DNA of 64,000 bases from Dokdonia sp. Dokd-P16 (lineage in GTDB: Bacteria; Bacteroidota; Bacteroidia; Flavobacteriales; Flavobacteriaceae), in the NCBI RefSeq assembly GCF_003095655.1, contig NZ_CP029151.1, positions 1,487,001 through 1,551,000 of the forward strand. The letters run 5' to 3'. A model generated the notes under the pieces. That model ran no database searches, was not told the DNA's origin, and saw only the letters and a list, made by a program, of their open reading frames with translations. The number at the start of each line of letters is the position of its first letter. Position 1 is the stretch's first letter. A program made the translations under genes and the position numbers. Positions 51,363-60,352 of the stretch are shown one piece after another.

Positions 51363-53792
51363 TTAGTTTTCTGTATTTTCTAATTGAAGTACTTCAGATT
51401 TAGAAATTACCGCTCCATCTTCACTTATTCCCTCTATAAAGAGTGTGATAGATTTAGTATTTGTATTGATAATATTAAAAGTGCTAACCTTGTTTTTATT
51501 TAAGATTACTTCTGGTTCCCAATGAATTGTGCCATAATTTATAAAGCCTTTATCATTCAATACGGTATATGCTGGATTGTAGAATTTTTTAGCAACAGAA
51601 TACCCTTCACGTATAGCGTAAGTGAAAATGTTGTTTTGAATTTTTTTCTTAGTAGTCGTGGATGGTAAATCAATATTGAAATTACGTCTAGAGTATAATC
51701 TTATAACACCATCACCACCTCTTGAACCACTTCTAGAGTCAAACTTGTTAATGTAATAGCTTTCAATAAAATCTGTGCGAAGTCCATATAGTATGTCTAG
51801 ATCTAACAACTCTACATCATCCAAATAGACTAAGGGAGCACGAGCGCCAGAAAAACCTGAAATTCTACGTGATGAAATAGAAATTCTACTTGTTGAACCA
51901 AAGGATAGCTCTTCTATAACTACATAACCATTCTGGCGTATCACATCTGTAACAAAAGGATATAATATGGTATCATCCTCAGTAACAACTTTAATTTCAT
52001 TTTTCAAATATGAAGGAACATTAGGATTATCAATTATTTCGGATTTCTTTTTTTCAAATTCTAATATAACTTCGTTTAGTTCAATAAGCGATTGGTCAAT
52101 CATTTGAGGCACTTCTATCTTTTCTTCTTTTATAGGTTTTCTAATAGGGATTTGCTTGGTTGTGGTTGAAGTAATATTGATAGGATCCACACGATTTGTT
52201 TCTTCATAAACGAAGAGACTTGGTCTAGATAATTGTCCTTTATTATTGATTAAGGAAAAGGAGATTTTCTCATCTTTTTTGGTATACAAGCCTCCTAAAG
52301 CAAACATGTTGTCCTCAGGTTTAATTGTTAAACCTTCATTGTAGAGAGTGGGGTGTACATAAATATTTTCCTTTGATCCAATGTTTCTGTTTAGTTTACC
52401 TACTACGGTAGTTCCTTGTTCAAAATCAAAATCTTTTTTTGGAGGATTATTTTCTATATTCTCCCAAGTGTATGTGCTCCAGCCTTGAGTAAGGAGTAGT
52501 AGATCGAGCTTATCTTTGTTGTCGTTTTTGCTATTAAAATATTGCTTAGGGTTTTCTACAGTACCTTGTATATAAGGTTTTAAATAAAATGAGCTAAGTA
52601 TATTATTTTCTGGATCGTAACCTTTAGTATTTGTAGGAAGAACGGAAATACTAAGGTTTTTTTTAGAAATGTTTTTTCCTAAGTTATTTAAGGTGATTGT
52701 GATAGAATCTGATTTTTGATTGATTAGGGAGGACACCTCTACATCAAAATCAAGTTCATCTGCCCAATTAAAGTAGAGTCTCTCTGATAAAGGATTATCA
52801 TTAGCATCAAATAAAGTAATAATATTCATCCCAGAAAATAGGGAAGATTTACTCACTACAAATGCTGAGATATTTGCTTCTTGATTAAGAGGAGTTTTAA
52901 TTTTTTTTGCAATTCCATTTTTATGTAGTAAAACATACAAACCTTGGCGGTTTATAGTATTCCTTATTTGATAGTTACTTTTAATTTTTATTGATATTTC
53001 ACCCTCATCTTCGTCAACTATTGCAATGCTCGGTATCGTGTTTACTACGTTTGGTAACGGTACAGCTATTTCCGTATTATCTTCAAAGGTAAAGTGTGCT
53101 GTATATGTTTGCGTAGGTACAGGGATAATATCAAATGTTGCAAACCCGTAGGGTTTACTTTTTATTTGCAGAAGATCTATACCATTTTGATTTCTTATTG
53201 TTCCGCTTTTGAAAGAAGCTCCAAATCCATCCTTATCTAGAACTTTTACACCCACGGTATTAGTTGTGCTATGTATCAAATGACCTCCTTCTGGCAGTAA
53301 TTGAATGTCGTACGCTTTTTCTTTCTCTATATTGTTGCCCGACATTTTATTACTGACAATGGTTATTTTTTGCATGAACGAGTCATCTTCCTTAAAATTT
53401 TTCATCCATTGCGTAGAGCCTCTCAAATAATAGGTGCCACTCTGCATAGTGGAATCTATTTTAATGTTACCATGGCTTACTCCATTATCGACTACAAATT
53501 TTTCTGATTTGAACAGTAATCCGTCAGATTTAAAAATATCTATATATAAGGTTGTTTTTTCTGAGAAAGATTTTTCTAATTGTCTAGTTCGTAAGTAAGC
53601 CTTAAACCATATCTCTTCATTTTCTGTAAAATGAGTTTTATTTAAATGGATATAAGCACTTTGTCTAGGCAATTCAAAATAGGAGCTATAGTTTTCTATT
53701 AATTCACTCTTATTTGATTTTTGGGCGAAAAGAAAGCTTGTAAATAGAAATAAACTAATAGTAAAGAGTTTGAAGAATAATTTTGAAAACAT
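51363..53792 (-). CDS. MG2 / TonB-plug-like envelope protein, copy A
   Basis: An 809-residue protein with signal peptide (to about 23, LFAQ). Residues 35-150 hold an MG2-type macroglobulin domain (PRQSAYIHLNKTHFTENEEIWFKAYL), then further beta domains, and near 630-715 a plug-like domain with a TonB-receptor style glycine motif (SRGGDGVIRLYSRRN). There is no barrel. It is about as long as, and clearly similar throughout to, the gene next to it, a tandem duplication. Function is unknown; surface glycan or protein handling is possible. No palindrome copy falls in either gene. Confidence 0.78.
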   Translation of the reverse strand: MFSKLFFKLFTISLFLFTSFLFAQKSNKSELIENYSSYFELPRQSAYIHLNKTHFTENEEIWFKAYLRTRQLEKSFSEKTTLYIDIFKSDGLLFKSEKFVVDNGVSHGNIKIDSTMQSGTYYLRGSTQWMKNFKEDDSFMQKITIVSNKMSGNNIEKEKAYDIQLLPEGGHLIHSTTNTVGVKVLDKDGFGASFKSGTIRNQNGIDLLQIKSKPYGFATFDIIPVPTQTYTAHFTFEDNTEIAVPLPNVVNTIPSIAIVDEDEGEISIKIKSNYQIRNTINRQGLYVLLHKNGIAKKIKTPLNQEANISAFVVSKSSLFSGMNIITLFDANDNPLSERLYFNWADELDFDVEVSSLINQKSDSITITLNNLGKNISKKNLSISVLPTNTKGYDPENNILSSFYLKPYIQGTVENPKQYFNSKNDNKDKLDLLLLTQGWSTYTWENIENNPPKKDFDFEQGTTVVGKLNRNIGSKENIYVHPTLYNEGLTIKPEDNMFALGGLYTKKDEKISFSLINNKGQLSRPSLFVYEETNRVDPINITSTTTKQIPIRKPIKEEKIEVPQMIDQSLIELNEVILEFEKKKSEIIDNPNVPSYLKNEIKVVTEDDTILYPFVTDVIRQNGYVVIEELSFGSTSRISISSRRISGFSGARAPLVYLDDVELLDLDILYGLRTDFIESYYINKFDSRSGSRGGDGVIRLYSRRNFNIDLPSTTTKKKIQNNIFTYAIREGYSVAKKFYNPAYTVLNDKGFINYGTIHWEPEVILNKNKVSTFNIINTNTKSITLFIEGISEDGAVISKSEVLQLENTEN

Positions 53793-53851
53793 GTTTTTTG
53801 ATTGAGATATCTGATGATTAAACAGATTGTTAATAATTGATGAATTGAAAT

Positions 53852-56275
53852 TTAATTTGAGTTATGAAGGTTTAAAGTTTTAATGGTAGAAATGAGCAAT
53901 CCATCAAGAGTCATGCCTTCAATATGAACCATAAGTTTTTTAACACTAGTGTCTTTAATGTTGAATGAGGAAGATTTCTTGCCGTCTAGAATGAGCTCTG
54001 GTTCCCAGTGAATAACTCCAAAATTTGTAAAAGCTTTACTATCATAAGTTGAGTAATCAGGTTGTATGAATTTTTTCTCTTTTTCAAAACCCTTTTTTAT
54101 TGGGTAAGCAAAAACTTCTGACATATTAGAAATTTCATTTTTTGAATCTGATTTTATAGGCTTATTTAAATTACGTCTTGTATAGATTCTAATAACACCT
54201 CCAGTCCCGTTTACGCCTTCCGAGGCTCCATTTCTTTGAAAATAAAAGCTTTCTAGGTCTTCTGTTCGTAAGCCGGTTAAGATGTCAAAATCTATTAACT
54301 TAACATCATTAAAATAAATCACAGGTTGTGGAAAAGCTCTTTCAGATCCACCACTTCCTAATCCAAAAGATTGTTGAGTCCGTACTCTTATTTGTACACG
54401 AGTTGTGCTTGCAAACTGTAAATCTTCTCTTACAGTATATCCTCTAGATCTAATAATATCTAAAAAACTAGGTTGTTTAAAAACAAGGTCTTCTGTAACC
54501 ACTGTGACTTTATTCTTGAGAAAGGAAGGAACTAAAGGGTTGCTAGACTCGTATGAGACCTTCTTCTTACCAGTTAGTATAACCTCATTGAGTTGTTCTA
54601 TATCATCAAAATTAGAAACGATAGGTAGTATCTTGGCCTCATTAGAGAATGAATAAGTTTTATTGTACGTTTCTGTTATAAAATCTTTCTCTAAAATATC
54701 CGATGAGAGAATGCTGAGTGATGGTTTTGTTAATTTACCTCTACCTGAAATAATTGAAAACTGTAAAGCTTGCTCTGTTTCAGGAAATATCAAAGGAAGT
54801 GTAAAATCGCCCTTTTCTAATTTTAGAGTTTGTGCAGGATACGTAGCGCCTGCATGCAAAAAAAGCTGTTCATTACTTCTTAGCTTCTTGTTTAATGTCC
54901 CCTTGATTGATACTCCTTGTGAGAAAGTGTATGTTTTCTTTGGAGGATTATTTAATATTCTCTTCCATAAATACCTGCTTTGCCCTTGTGAGATTAGTAA
55001 AGCATCAAGTTCTAATGAGTCTATGATGTTTTTTGAAAAATAACGATTGTAAGAGATAGTTTGATTTTTCAAATAGGGTTTTAAATAAAATGCAGATAGT
55101 ATGTTTTGTGAGGGCGTATTACTTATGGTTTCAAATGGTAAGACAGATATGCTCAAATTTGAGAGTGAATTTGATGTTTTTTTAGATAGCGAGATAAGAA
55201 GAGAGTCGGTTTGGGTTTTTGTGATAGTTGGTTTTTGGATTTCTTCGTATTTGATACCGTCAGTATTAAAATAAATGCGCTCTGCAATGGGCTCGTTACT
55301 GTCATGAAATAAGGAGAAAATATTTACTCCTTGCTGTAATTGAGATTTATCAAATAAATAAGAGGCGTAGTTTACATCCTTAGGTATTGTTAGGTCTATT
55401 TTTTTTGCCATTCCATCCCTATGGATTAATAGGAGTAATGTGTCATTAGTGATTGATGTTGACGTTTTCTTATCTAATCTTAAGGTGATGGCTATCTTAT
55501 TCTTTGAGTGGCTTGCGATAGCCAGTCCTACAGCATTTTTTTTTGGAGGAGCTATCTTCTGTAGCTGTTTACTTCCATCTTCATATTCAATTTCTAAAGA
55601 ATATTCAAATGTAGCTCGAGGCGAAAATGTTACAACGGCGATATTGTTTTTGCCAGGGGTAAATGTTGTTAAGTGATACCCATATTGATCCTTGATAATT
55701 CCTTTTGTAAAGGGTTTTGAATAGCCGTGTTCATCAGAAACTCTTATCGCAACATTATTTGATACATCATTTACAAGGGATCCACCTTCTGGAGTAAATT
55801 CTATTTTTTTAACTGATGATGTGTTGCTTATATCCTTACTTACGCTGCCGTTGTAGATGGTTATTTTTTGCTGAAAAGAATCGTCCTCATAAAAATTTTT
55901 CATCCAATTTGTAGATGCTTTAATGTAATAGCTTCCACTTTGAAATGAAGAATCTAATTCAAAGTGACCGTTCCCAAATCCGTTACTGGAAATAAACTGC
56001 TTTTTGATTACCTGATTCCCTAGGGAATTATAAATACCAACGATTAGATTTGTGGTTTCAGAAAATGGTTTTCCCGTTTGCCTATTATAGATGTACGCTT
56101 TAAAATAGATGTCTTCCCCAGTTATGTAGGTCGTTTTGTTTAAATGTAGAAAGATGCTCTCTCTTGGTAGTTCAAAATAATTACTATAAACAGTGCCTAG
56201 CTCTTGACTTTTCACTTGATGTGAAAATGAGAGAATTATAATAATGAATATTAAAAGCCTTATTTTTTTCAGCAT
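53852..56275 (-). CDS. MG2 / TonB-plug-like envelope protein, copy B
   Basis: An 807-residue paralog of the next gene (51363-53792). Shared landmarks are FELPRESIFLHLNKTTYITG, GSYYIKASTNWMKNFYEDDSF, LSAFYLKPYLKNQ, FGVIHWEPELIL and the plug-like GVNGTGGVIRIYTRRN. Signal peptide 1-22. The two genes are 59 bp apart and same-strand, so they are probably cotranscribed with copy B first. Divergence is large enough that the duplication is old. Confidence 0.78.
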   Translation of the reverse strand: MLKKIRLLIFIIIILSFSHQVKSQELGTVYSNYFELPRESIFLHLNKTTYITGEDIYFKAYIYNRQTGKPFSETTNLIVGIYNSLGNQVIKKQFISSNGFGNGHFELDSSFQSGSYYIKASTNWMKNFYEDDSFQQKITIYNGSVSKDISNTSSVKKIEFTPEGGSLVNDVSNNVAIRVSDEHGYSKPFTKGIIKDQYGYHLTTFTPGKNNIAVVTFSPRATFEYSLEIEYEDGSKQLQKIAPPKKNAVGLAIASHSKNKIAITLRLDKKTSTSITNDTLLLLIHRDGMAKKIDLTIPKDVNYASYLFDKSQLQQGVNIFSLFHDSNEPIAERIYFNTDGIKYEEIQKPTITKTQTDSLLISLSKKTSNSLSNLSISVLPFETISNTPSQNILSAFYLKPYLKNQTISYNRYFSKNIIDSLELDALLISQGQSRYLWKRILNNPPKKTYTFSQGVSIKGTLNKKLRSNEQLFLHAGATYPAQTLKLEKGDFTLPLIFPETEQALQFSIISGRGKLTKPSLSILSSDILEKDFITETYNKTYSFSNEAKILPIVSNFDDIEQLNEVILTGKKKVSYESSNPLVPSFLKNKVTVVTEDLVFKQPSFLDIIRSRGYTVREDLQFASTTRVQIRVRTQQSFGLGSGGSERAFPQPVIYFNDVKLIDFDILTGLRTEDLESFYFQRNGASEGVNGTGGVIRIYTRRNLNKPIKSDSKNEISNMSEVFAYPIKKGFEKEKKFIQPDYSTYDSKAFTNFGVIHWEPELILDGKKSSSFNIKDTSVKKLMVHIEGMTLDGLLISTIKTLNLHNSN

Positions 56276-56391
56276 TGTTTATATTGAATACTAAAAGTAA
56301 ATAACTCACTCAAATAAAAAGCAGTCAGTACTGTTAAGTTAATTGAGGGTAAACTTATTGCTAAGCTGTAATTTTGAGAAAAAGAAAAAAG

Positions 56392-56778
56392 ATGAACCTT
56401 TCCTTAAGTATTCCCGCATTGCTATTTCCGGCAATATCACTTACGATGCTAGCTTATAATGCCCGTTATCTTGCAATTGCAGGTTTGATACGTAGCTTAC
56501 ATGCTTCTTATCAAGAAACGCACTCAGAAGGAGTAGGACTACAGGTTAAAAAGTTAAGAAAACGCCTTACGATTATTAAAAATATGCAGGCCGTAGCGAT
56601 TGTGAGCTTTCTACTCGCGGTAATTACGATGTTCTTAATTTATATAGAAGAGGCTTTTTATGCAAAAATCGTTTTTGGGATTAGTCTTTTTGCACTAATG
56701 CTATCACTTATACTTTCTTTAATTGAAGTTCAGCTTTCTACAAAGGCACTTTCTATACAGCTGCGAGATATGGAATAA
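56392..56778 (+). CDS. DUF2721 membrane protein
   Basis: A 128-residue protein with three transmembrane helices: LSIPALLFPAISLTMLAYNARYL at the start, and two near 72-92 and 96-118 in the tail. The order N-terminal helix, polar loop, helical hairpin is that of DUF2721, whose role is unknown. ATG 56392 is used; upstream the frame has only a TTG in A-rich sequence. A terminator follows. Confidence 0.82.
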   Translation: MNLSLSIPALLFPAISLTMLAYNARYLAIAGLIRSLHASYQETHSEGVGLQVKKLRKRLTIIKNMQAVAIVSFLLAVITMFLIYIEEAFYAKIVFGISLFALMLSLILSLIEVQLSTKALSIQLRDME

Positions 56779-56783
56779 AAAAA

Positions 56784-56812
56784 GCCTCAATCGTTACAGA
56801 TTGAGGCCTTTG
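56784..56812. terminator. Bidirectional terminator of DUF2721 gene and tRNA-Leu
   Basis: 8-bp stem GCCTCAAT / ATTGAGGC with T-tracts on the outer sides of both strands. Confidence 0.85.
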
Positions 56813-56893
56813 TACCTAGGATGGGAATCGAACCCACACTTCAAAGAAACTCGAGTTTGAGTCGAGCGCGTCTACCAATTCCGCCACCTAGGC
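56813..56893 (-). tRNA. tRNA-Leu (anticodon CAA)
   Basis: Minus-strand gene of 81 nt without encoded CCA. Acceptor GCCTAGG pairs with CCTAGGT (first pair G-U), anticodon stem CTCGA/TCGAG encloses the loop CTCAAAC (anticodon CAA), the variable arm is extended, and the T arm is GTGGGTTCGATTCCCAT. It reads UUG codons. Followed by the shared terminator. Confidence 0.96.
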
Positions 56894-56905
56894 TTTTTGG
56901 AAGTG

Positions 56906-56913
56906 CAAAATTA
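56906..56913 (-). promoter_or_regulatory. -7 box of tRNA-Leu promoter
   Basis: Minus-strand TAATTTTG, exact TAnnTTTG, 12 bp before the tRNA 5' end. Confidence 0.55.
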
Positions 56914-56979
56914 AAGAATAATTTAAATTACAGCGTATAAAACATCATTTATTGTACTGCTCTACTCATTTTTAATTCC

Positions 56980-56987
56980 TATTTTTG
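56980..56987 (+). promoter_or_regulatory. -7 box of prs promoter
   Basis: TATTTTTG, 53 bp before the prs ATG. Confidence 0.5.
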
Positions 56988-57040
56988 CACCTCCTTAGAG
57001 GGAAAAGAATTGTAATTAAACCATTTAACTGTCACAACAG

Positions 57041-57982
57041 ATGACCGCTACCGTACCGCAACCGAAGATATTTGCTTGTCAAAACAGCAAACCACTGGCC
57101 GAAAAAATCGCAAAAGCCTTTGGGCAGCCGCTGGGTAACGTCATAACATCGACATATAGTGATGGAGAATTCCAACCTTCTTTTGAGGAATCTGTACGTG
57201 GATCACGTGTATTTATTATAGGAAGTACCATGCCATCATCTGATAATATGATGGAAATGTTATTGATGCTAGATGCTGCAAAGCGTGCAAGTGCAAGACA
57301 CATAACGGCAGTGATACCTTATTTTGGATGGGCGAGACAAGACCGTAAGGATAAACCTAGAGTGCCTATAGCTGCAAAGCTTATGGCAAGCCTACTGGAA
57401 ACAGCAGGTGCTACGCGTATTATCACTATGGACTTACACGCAGATCAAATACAAGGATTTTTTGAGAAGCCAGTAGATCACTTATTTGCTTCTACTATAT
57501 TCTTACCTTATTTAAAAGAGCTAGGATTAGAAAATCTTACAATTGCTTCTCCAGATATGGGAGGTAGTAAGAGAGCTTATGCATATAGCAAGGCGATGGA
57601 GAGTGACGTAGTTATATGTTACAAACAACGTGCAAAGGCAAATATAATCTCACATATGGAACTTATAGGTGAGGTAAAAGGACAGCACGTGGTGCTTGTA
57701 GATGATATGGTAGATACTGCTGGAACCTTAACAAAGGCAGCAGATTTAATGATAGAAAAGGGTGCGCTTAGTGTACGAGCGATCTGTACCCACGCTATTT
57801 TAAGCGGTAACGCTTATGATAAAATAGAAAACAGTAAACTGGCAGAATTAATTGTAACAGATTCAATTCCTAAGGAACACAAAAGTGGTAAAGTGCGAGT
57901 GATAACTTGTGCACCACTTTTTGCAGATGTAATGCACCGTGTAAATAGTAACACGAGTATTGCTTCGAAGTTTATTATGTAA
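57041..57982 (+). CDS. prs: Ribose-phosphate pyrophosphokinase
   Basis: A 313-residue enzyme making PRPP from ribose 5-phosphate and ATP, for nucleotide, histidine and tryptophan synthesis. Class I features: YSDGEFQPSFEESVRG, FGWARQDRKDKPRVPI (ATP loop), the metal site IITMDLHADQIQGFF, and the PRPP loop VLVDDMVDTAGTL. Standard length. The leader 56988-57040 has no hairpin that would suggest a purine switch. rplY follows after 26 bp. Confidence 0.97.
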   Translation: MTATVPQPKIFACQNSKPLAEKIAKAFGQPLGNVITSTYSDGEFQPSFEESVRGSRVFIIGSTMPSSDNMMEMLLMLDAAKRASARHITAVIPYFGWARQDRKDKPRVPIAAKLMASLLETAGATRIITMDLHADQIQGFFEKPVDHLFASTIFLPYLKELGLENLTIASPDMGGSKRAYAYSKAMESDVVICYKQRAKANIISHMELIGEVKGQHVVLVDDMVDTAGTLTKAADLMIEKGALSVRAICTHAILSGNAYDKIENSKLAELIVTDSIPKEHKSGKVRVITCAPLFADVMHRVNSNTSIASKFIM

Positions 57983-58008
57983 TATTTTTTTAACTATAAT
58001 TATTTAAT

Positions 58009-58644
58009 ATGAAATCAGTTTCGATCCACGGATCTAAAAGAGAAAGCGTAGGCAAGAAAGCTACAAAGGCCTTACGTAATGCTGGACTGGTACCTTGCGT
58101 TGTATACGGAGGGGACACGCCATTGCATTTTAGCGCACCAGAACTAGCGTTCAAAGAATTGGTATACACTCCAGACGCGCACACAGTAGAAATCGAATTA
58201 GACGGTGTAACCGTAAAGGCGATTCTTCAAGATATCCAGTTCCACCCGGTAACTGATCGTATTTTACACATAGACTTCTACCAGATTTTTGAAGGTAAAG
58301 AAGTAACTATGAATATCCCAGTTCACTTTACAGGTAACTCTCGTGGAGTAATGAACGGTGGTGTTTTACGTAAAACTAACCGTGTATTACGTGTGAAAGC
58401 ACTTCCTAAAGATCTTCCTGATTACTTAGTTGCAGATATCACAAACCTTAAAATAGGTAACAAGTTATACATAGGAGCTTTACCACAAGAAAACATAACT
58501 CTTATGCACCCTGATAACACAGTAGTGTGTCAAGTTAGAACTTCTCGTACAGCTATCCTTGATGCTGACGATGATGATGATGAAACTGAAGCTGGAGATG
58601 TTTCTTCTACACAAACAGATGATGCCGCTGCAGTAGCAGAGTAA
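58009..58644 (+). CDS. rplY: Ribosomal protein L25 / Ctc family
   Basis: A 211-residue 5S-rRNA-binding protein: N-terminal L25 domain ([31 protein letters not shown]) followed by the TL5/Ctc C-terminal beta domain ([20 protein letters not shown] to about 185). The tail is acidic ([13 protein letters not shown]). The prs-rplY-pth order is the common bacterial one. A strong terminator follows, so pth may need its own promoter or readthrough. Confidence 0.96.
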   Translation: MKSVSIHGSKRESVGKKATKALRNAGLVPCVVYGGDTPLHFSAPELAFKELVYTPDAHTVEIELDGVTVKAILQDIQFHPVTDRILHIDFYQIFEGKEVTMNIPVHFTGNSRGVMNGGVLRKTNRVLRVKALPKDLPDYLVADITNLKIGNKLYIGALPQENITLMHPDNTVVCQVRTSRTAILDADDDDDETEAGDVSSTQTDDAAAVAE

Positions 58645-58666
58645 TCAATCCGTTATATTTAATACA

Positions 58667-58699
58667 AAAGCATCTCGTTCTTCGAGATGCTTTTTTTAT
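58667..58699 (+). terminator. Terminator after rplY
   Basis: 11-bp stem AAAGCATCTCG / CGAGATGCTTT and a run of T. Confidence 0.9.
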
Positions 58700-58778
58700 T
58701 TTTATACGATAGTAATAAGCAGTGTCTTTAACGTAATTAGTAAAGCCTTGACGCAAATTACATTCTAACAAACAGCAA

Positions 58779-59411
58779 ATGATGCGCTCTTTTTTCGGTA
58801 GATTATTTAGAAAAGTAACGATAGAAGAGGAAGCAATAGACCCCATGAAAAAATTTCTTATCGTTGGTTTAGGAAACATAGGTCCTAAGTACACAGAAAC
58901 TAGGCATAATATAGGATTTAAGGTGGTAGACGCTTTCGCGAAAGCGCAAGAAACCACTTTCGAAACTGAAAAACTAGGTGACATCGCGCGTACCAAAATA
59001 AAAGGTAAAACCGTTATCTTATTAAAGCCTAATACCTTTATGAATTTAAGCGGTAAGGCTATACGATACTGGTTGCAACAAGAAAAAATCCCTGTAGAAA
59101 ATCTTCTAGTAATTACAGATGATTTGAACTTGGAATTCGGAACCATAAGAGTGAAAACCAAAGGTTCTGCTGGAGGACATAATGGACTAAAGGACACGCA
59201 GGCTCAACTTAATACTTCTGCATATAATAGATTTCGTTTTGGCATAAGTGATGCGTTTTCAACAGGACGTCAGGTAGATTATGTGCTAGGAGAATGGACG
59301 CCAGAGGAGCAAGCTAGTCTTCCGGAGCGACTGGATATGAGTTGTGAGGTAATCACTTCTTTTGTGAGTGGAGGAATTAATAATACAATGAACGCGTACA
59401 ACGGTAAATAA
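58779..59411 (+). CDS. pth: Peptidyl-tRNA hydrolase
   Basis: A 210-residue enzyme that frees peptides from peptidyl-tRNA that has dropped off ribosomes. GLGNIGPKY (Asn binding), catalytic His in TRHNIGF, PNTFMNLSG, TDDLNLEFG and GSAGGHNGLK. The first 22 residues (MMRSFFGRLFRKVTIEEE) are an extension usual in flavobacterial homologs; MKKFLIVGLGN at ATG 58845 would be the minimal start. A palindrome core (58934-58943) encodes AFAKA. ribF starts 2 bp after the stop. Confidence 0.95.
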   Translation: MMRSFFGRLFRKVTIEEEAIDPMKKFLIVGLGNIGPKYTETRHNIGFKVVDAFAKAQETTFETEKLGDIARTKIKGKTVILLKPNTFMNLSGKAIRYWLQQEKIPVENLLVITDDLNLEFGTIRVKTKGSAGGHNGLKDTQAQLNTSAYNRFRFGISDAFSTGRQVDYVLGEWTPEEQASLPERLDMSCEVITSFVSGGINNTMNAYNGK

Positions 59412-59413
59412 TC

Positions 59414-60343
59414 TTGAAAACTCACAATAGCGCACATACATTTAGCTCAGAAAAAGGAACTGTCGTTACGATAGGTACCTTTGACGGAGTACATTTAGGG
59501 CATCGGCAGATTATTAATAGGCTTAACGAAAGTGCGCGCGCAAATGACTGGGAGTCGTGCGTACTTACCTTTTTTCCGCACCCTAGGATGGTGTTACAAA
59601 AAGACACTTCGCTCAAGCTTATAAACACCATAGATGAGCGAGCGCAGTTGCTTGAAGGTCTAGGTCTAGATCACCTCGTGATTCATCCTTTTACCTTAGA
59701 TTTCTCAAGGTATCATGCGGAGACTTTTGTTGAGGAGATTCTTGTAAATTCTCTTAATGCAAAGAAAGTAATTATAGGATACGATCACCGTTTTGGACGC
59801 AATCGTAATGCAAATATTGAGGATCTCAAACGTTTTGGAGAACAACTAGGTTTTGAGGTGGAAGAGATATCAAAGCAAGAACTAGAAGATGTAGCTGTAA
59901 GTTCTACAAAAGTGCGTAAATCACTAGAGGTAGGAGACGTTGCACTCGCAAATAACTATCTCGATCAAGCATTTATGCTTACGGGAACCGTTGTAAAAGG
60001 CAGGAGTCTAGGTAGAACGATAGGGTATCCTACCGCAAATCTAGACATAGCCGAAGATTATAAACTAATACCCGCGCAAGGCGTTTATGTTGTGCAGTCT
60101 CGTATTAATGGAGGCGTTGTCTACGGAATGATGAATATAGGCACAAACCCAACAGTAGGAGGAAGTGCGCAAACTATTGAAACCTATTTCTTTGATTTTA
60201 GTAAGGACTTATATGGACAAGAGCTAGAGATACAATTGCTAGACCGTATACGTGATGAGAAAACCTTTGCGAGTATAGATGAGCTTGTAAAAGCGATGAA
60301 AGAGGATGAGAAGTATGCACGCGATTATATAAATAAGCTCTAA
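59414..60343 (+). CDS. ribF: Bifunctional riboflavin kinase / FAD synthetase
   Basis: A 309-residue enzyme that makes FMN then FAD. N-terminal nucleotidyltransferase with GTFDGVHLGHRQII (21-34) and STKVRKSLEVGD; C-terminal kinase domain with KGRSLGRTIGYPTANL (about 195) and GMMNIGTNPTVGG. Start is TTG 59414, placed 2 bp after the pth stop, implying coupling. No FMN riboswitch is present, as expected inside an operon. Confidence 0.96.
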   Translation: MKTHNSAHTFSSEKGTVVTIGTFDGVHLGHRQIINRLNESARANDWESCVLTFFPHPRMVLQKDTSLKLINTIDERAQLLEGLGLDHLVIHPFTLDFSRYHAETFVEEILVNSLNAKKVIIGYDHRFGRNRNANIEDLKRFGEQLGFEVEEISKQELEDVAVSSTKVRKSLEVGDVALANNYLDQAFMLTGTVVKGRSLGRTIGYPTANLDIAEDYKLIPAQGVYVVQSRINGGVVYGMMNIGTNPTVGGSAQTIETYFFDFSKDLYGQELEIQLLDRIRDEKTFASIDELVKAMKEDEKYARDYINKL

Positions 60344-60352
60344 TCAAATAAG

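Noticed and set aside
56988-57040. Riboswitch before prs
   Set aside because: The 53-bp leader is too short and shows no stable pairing.
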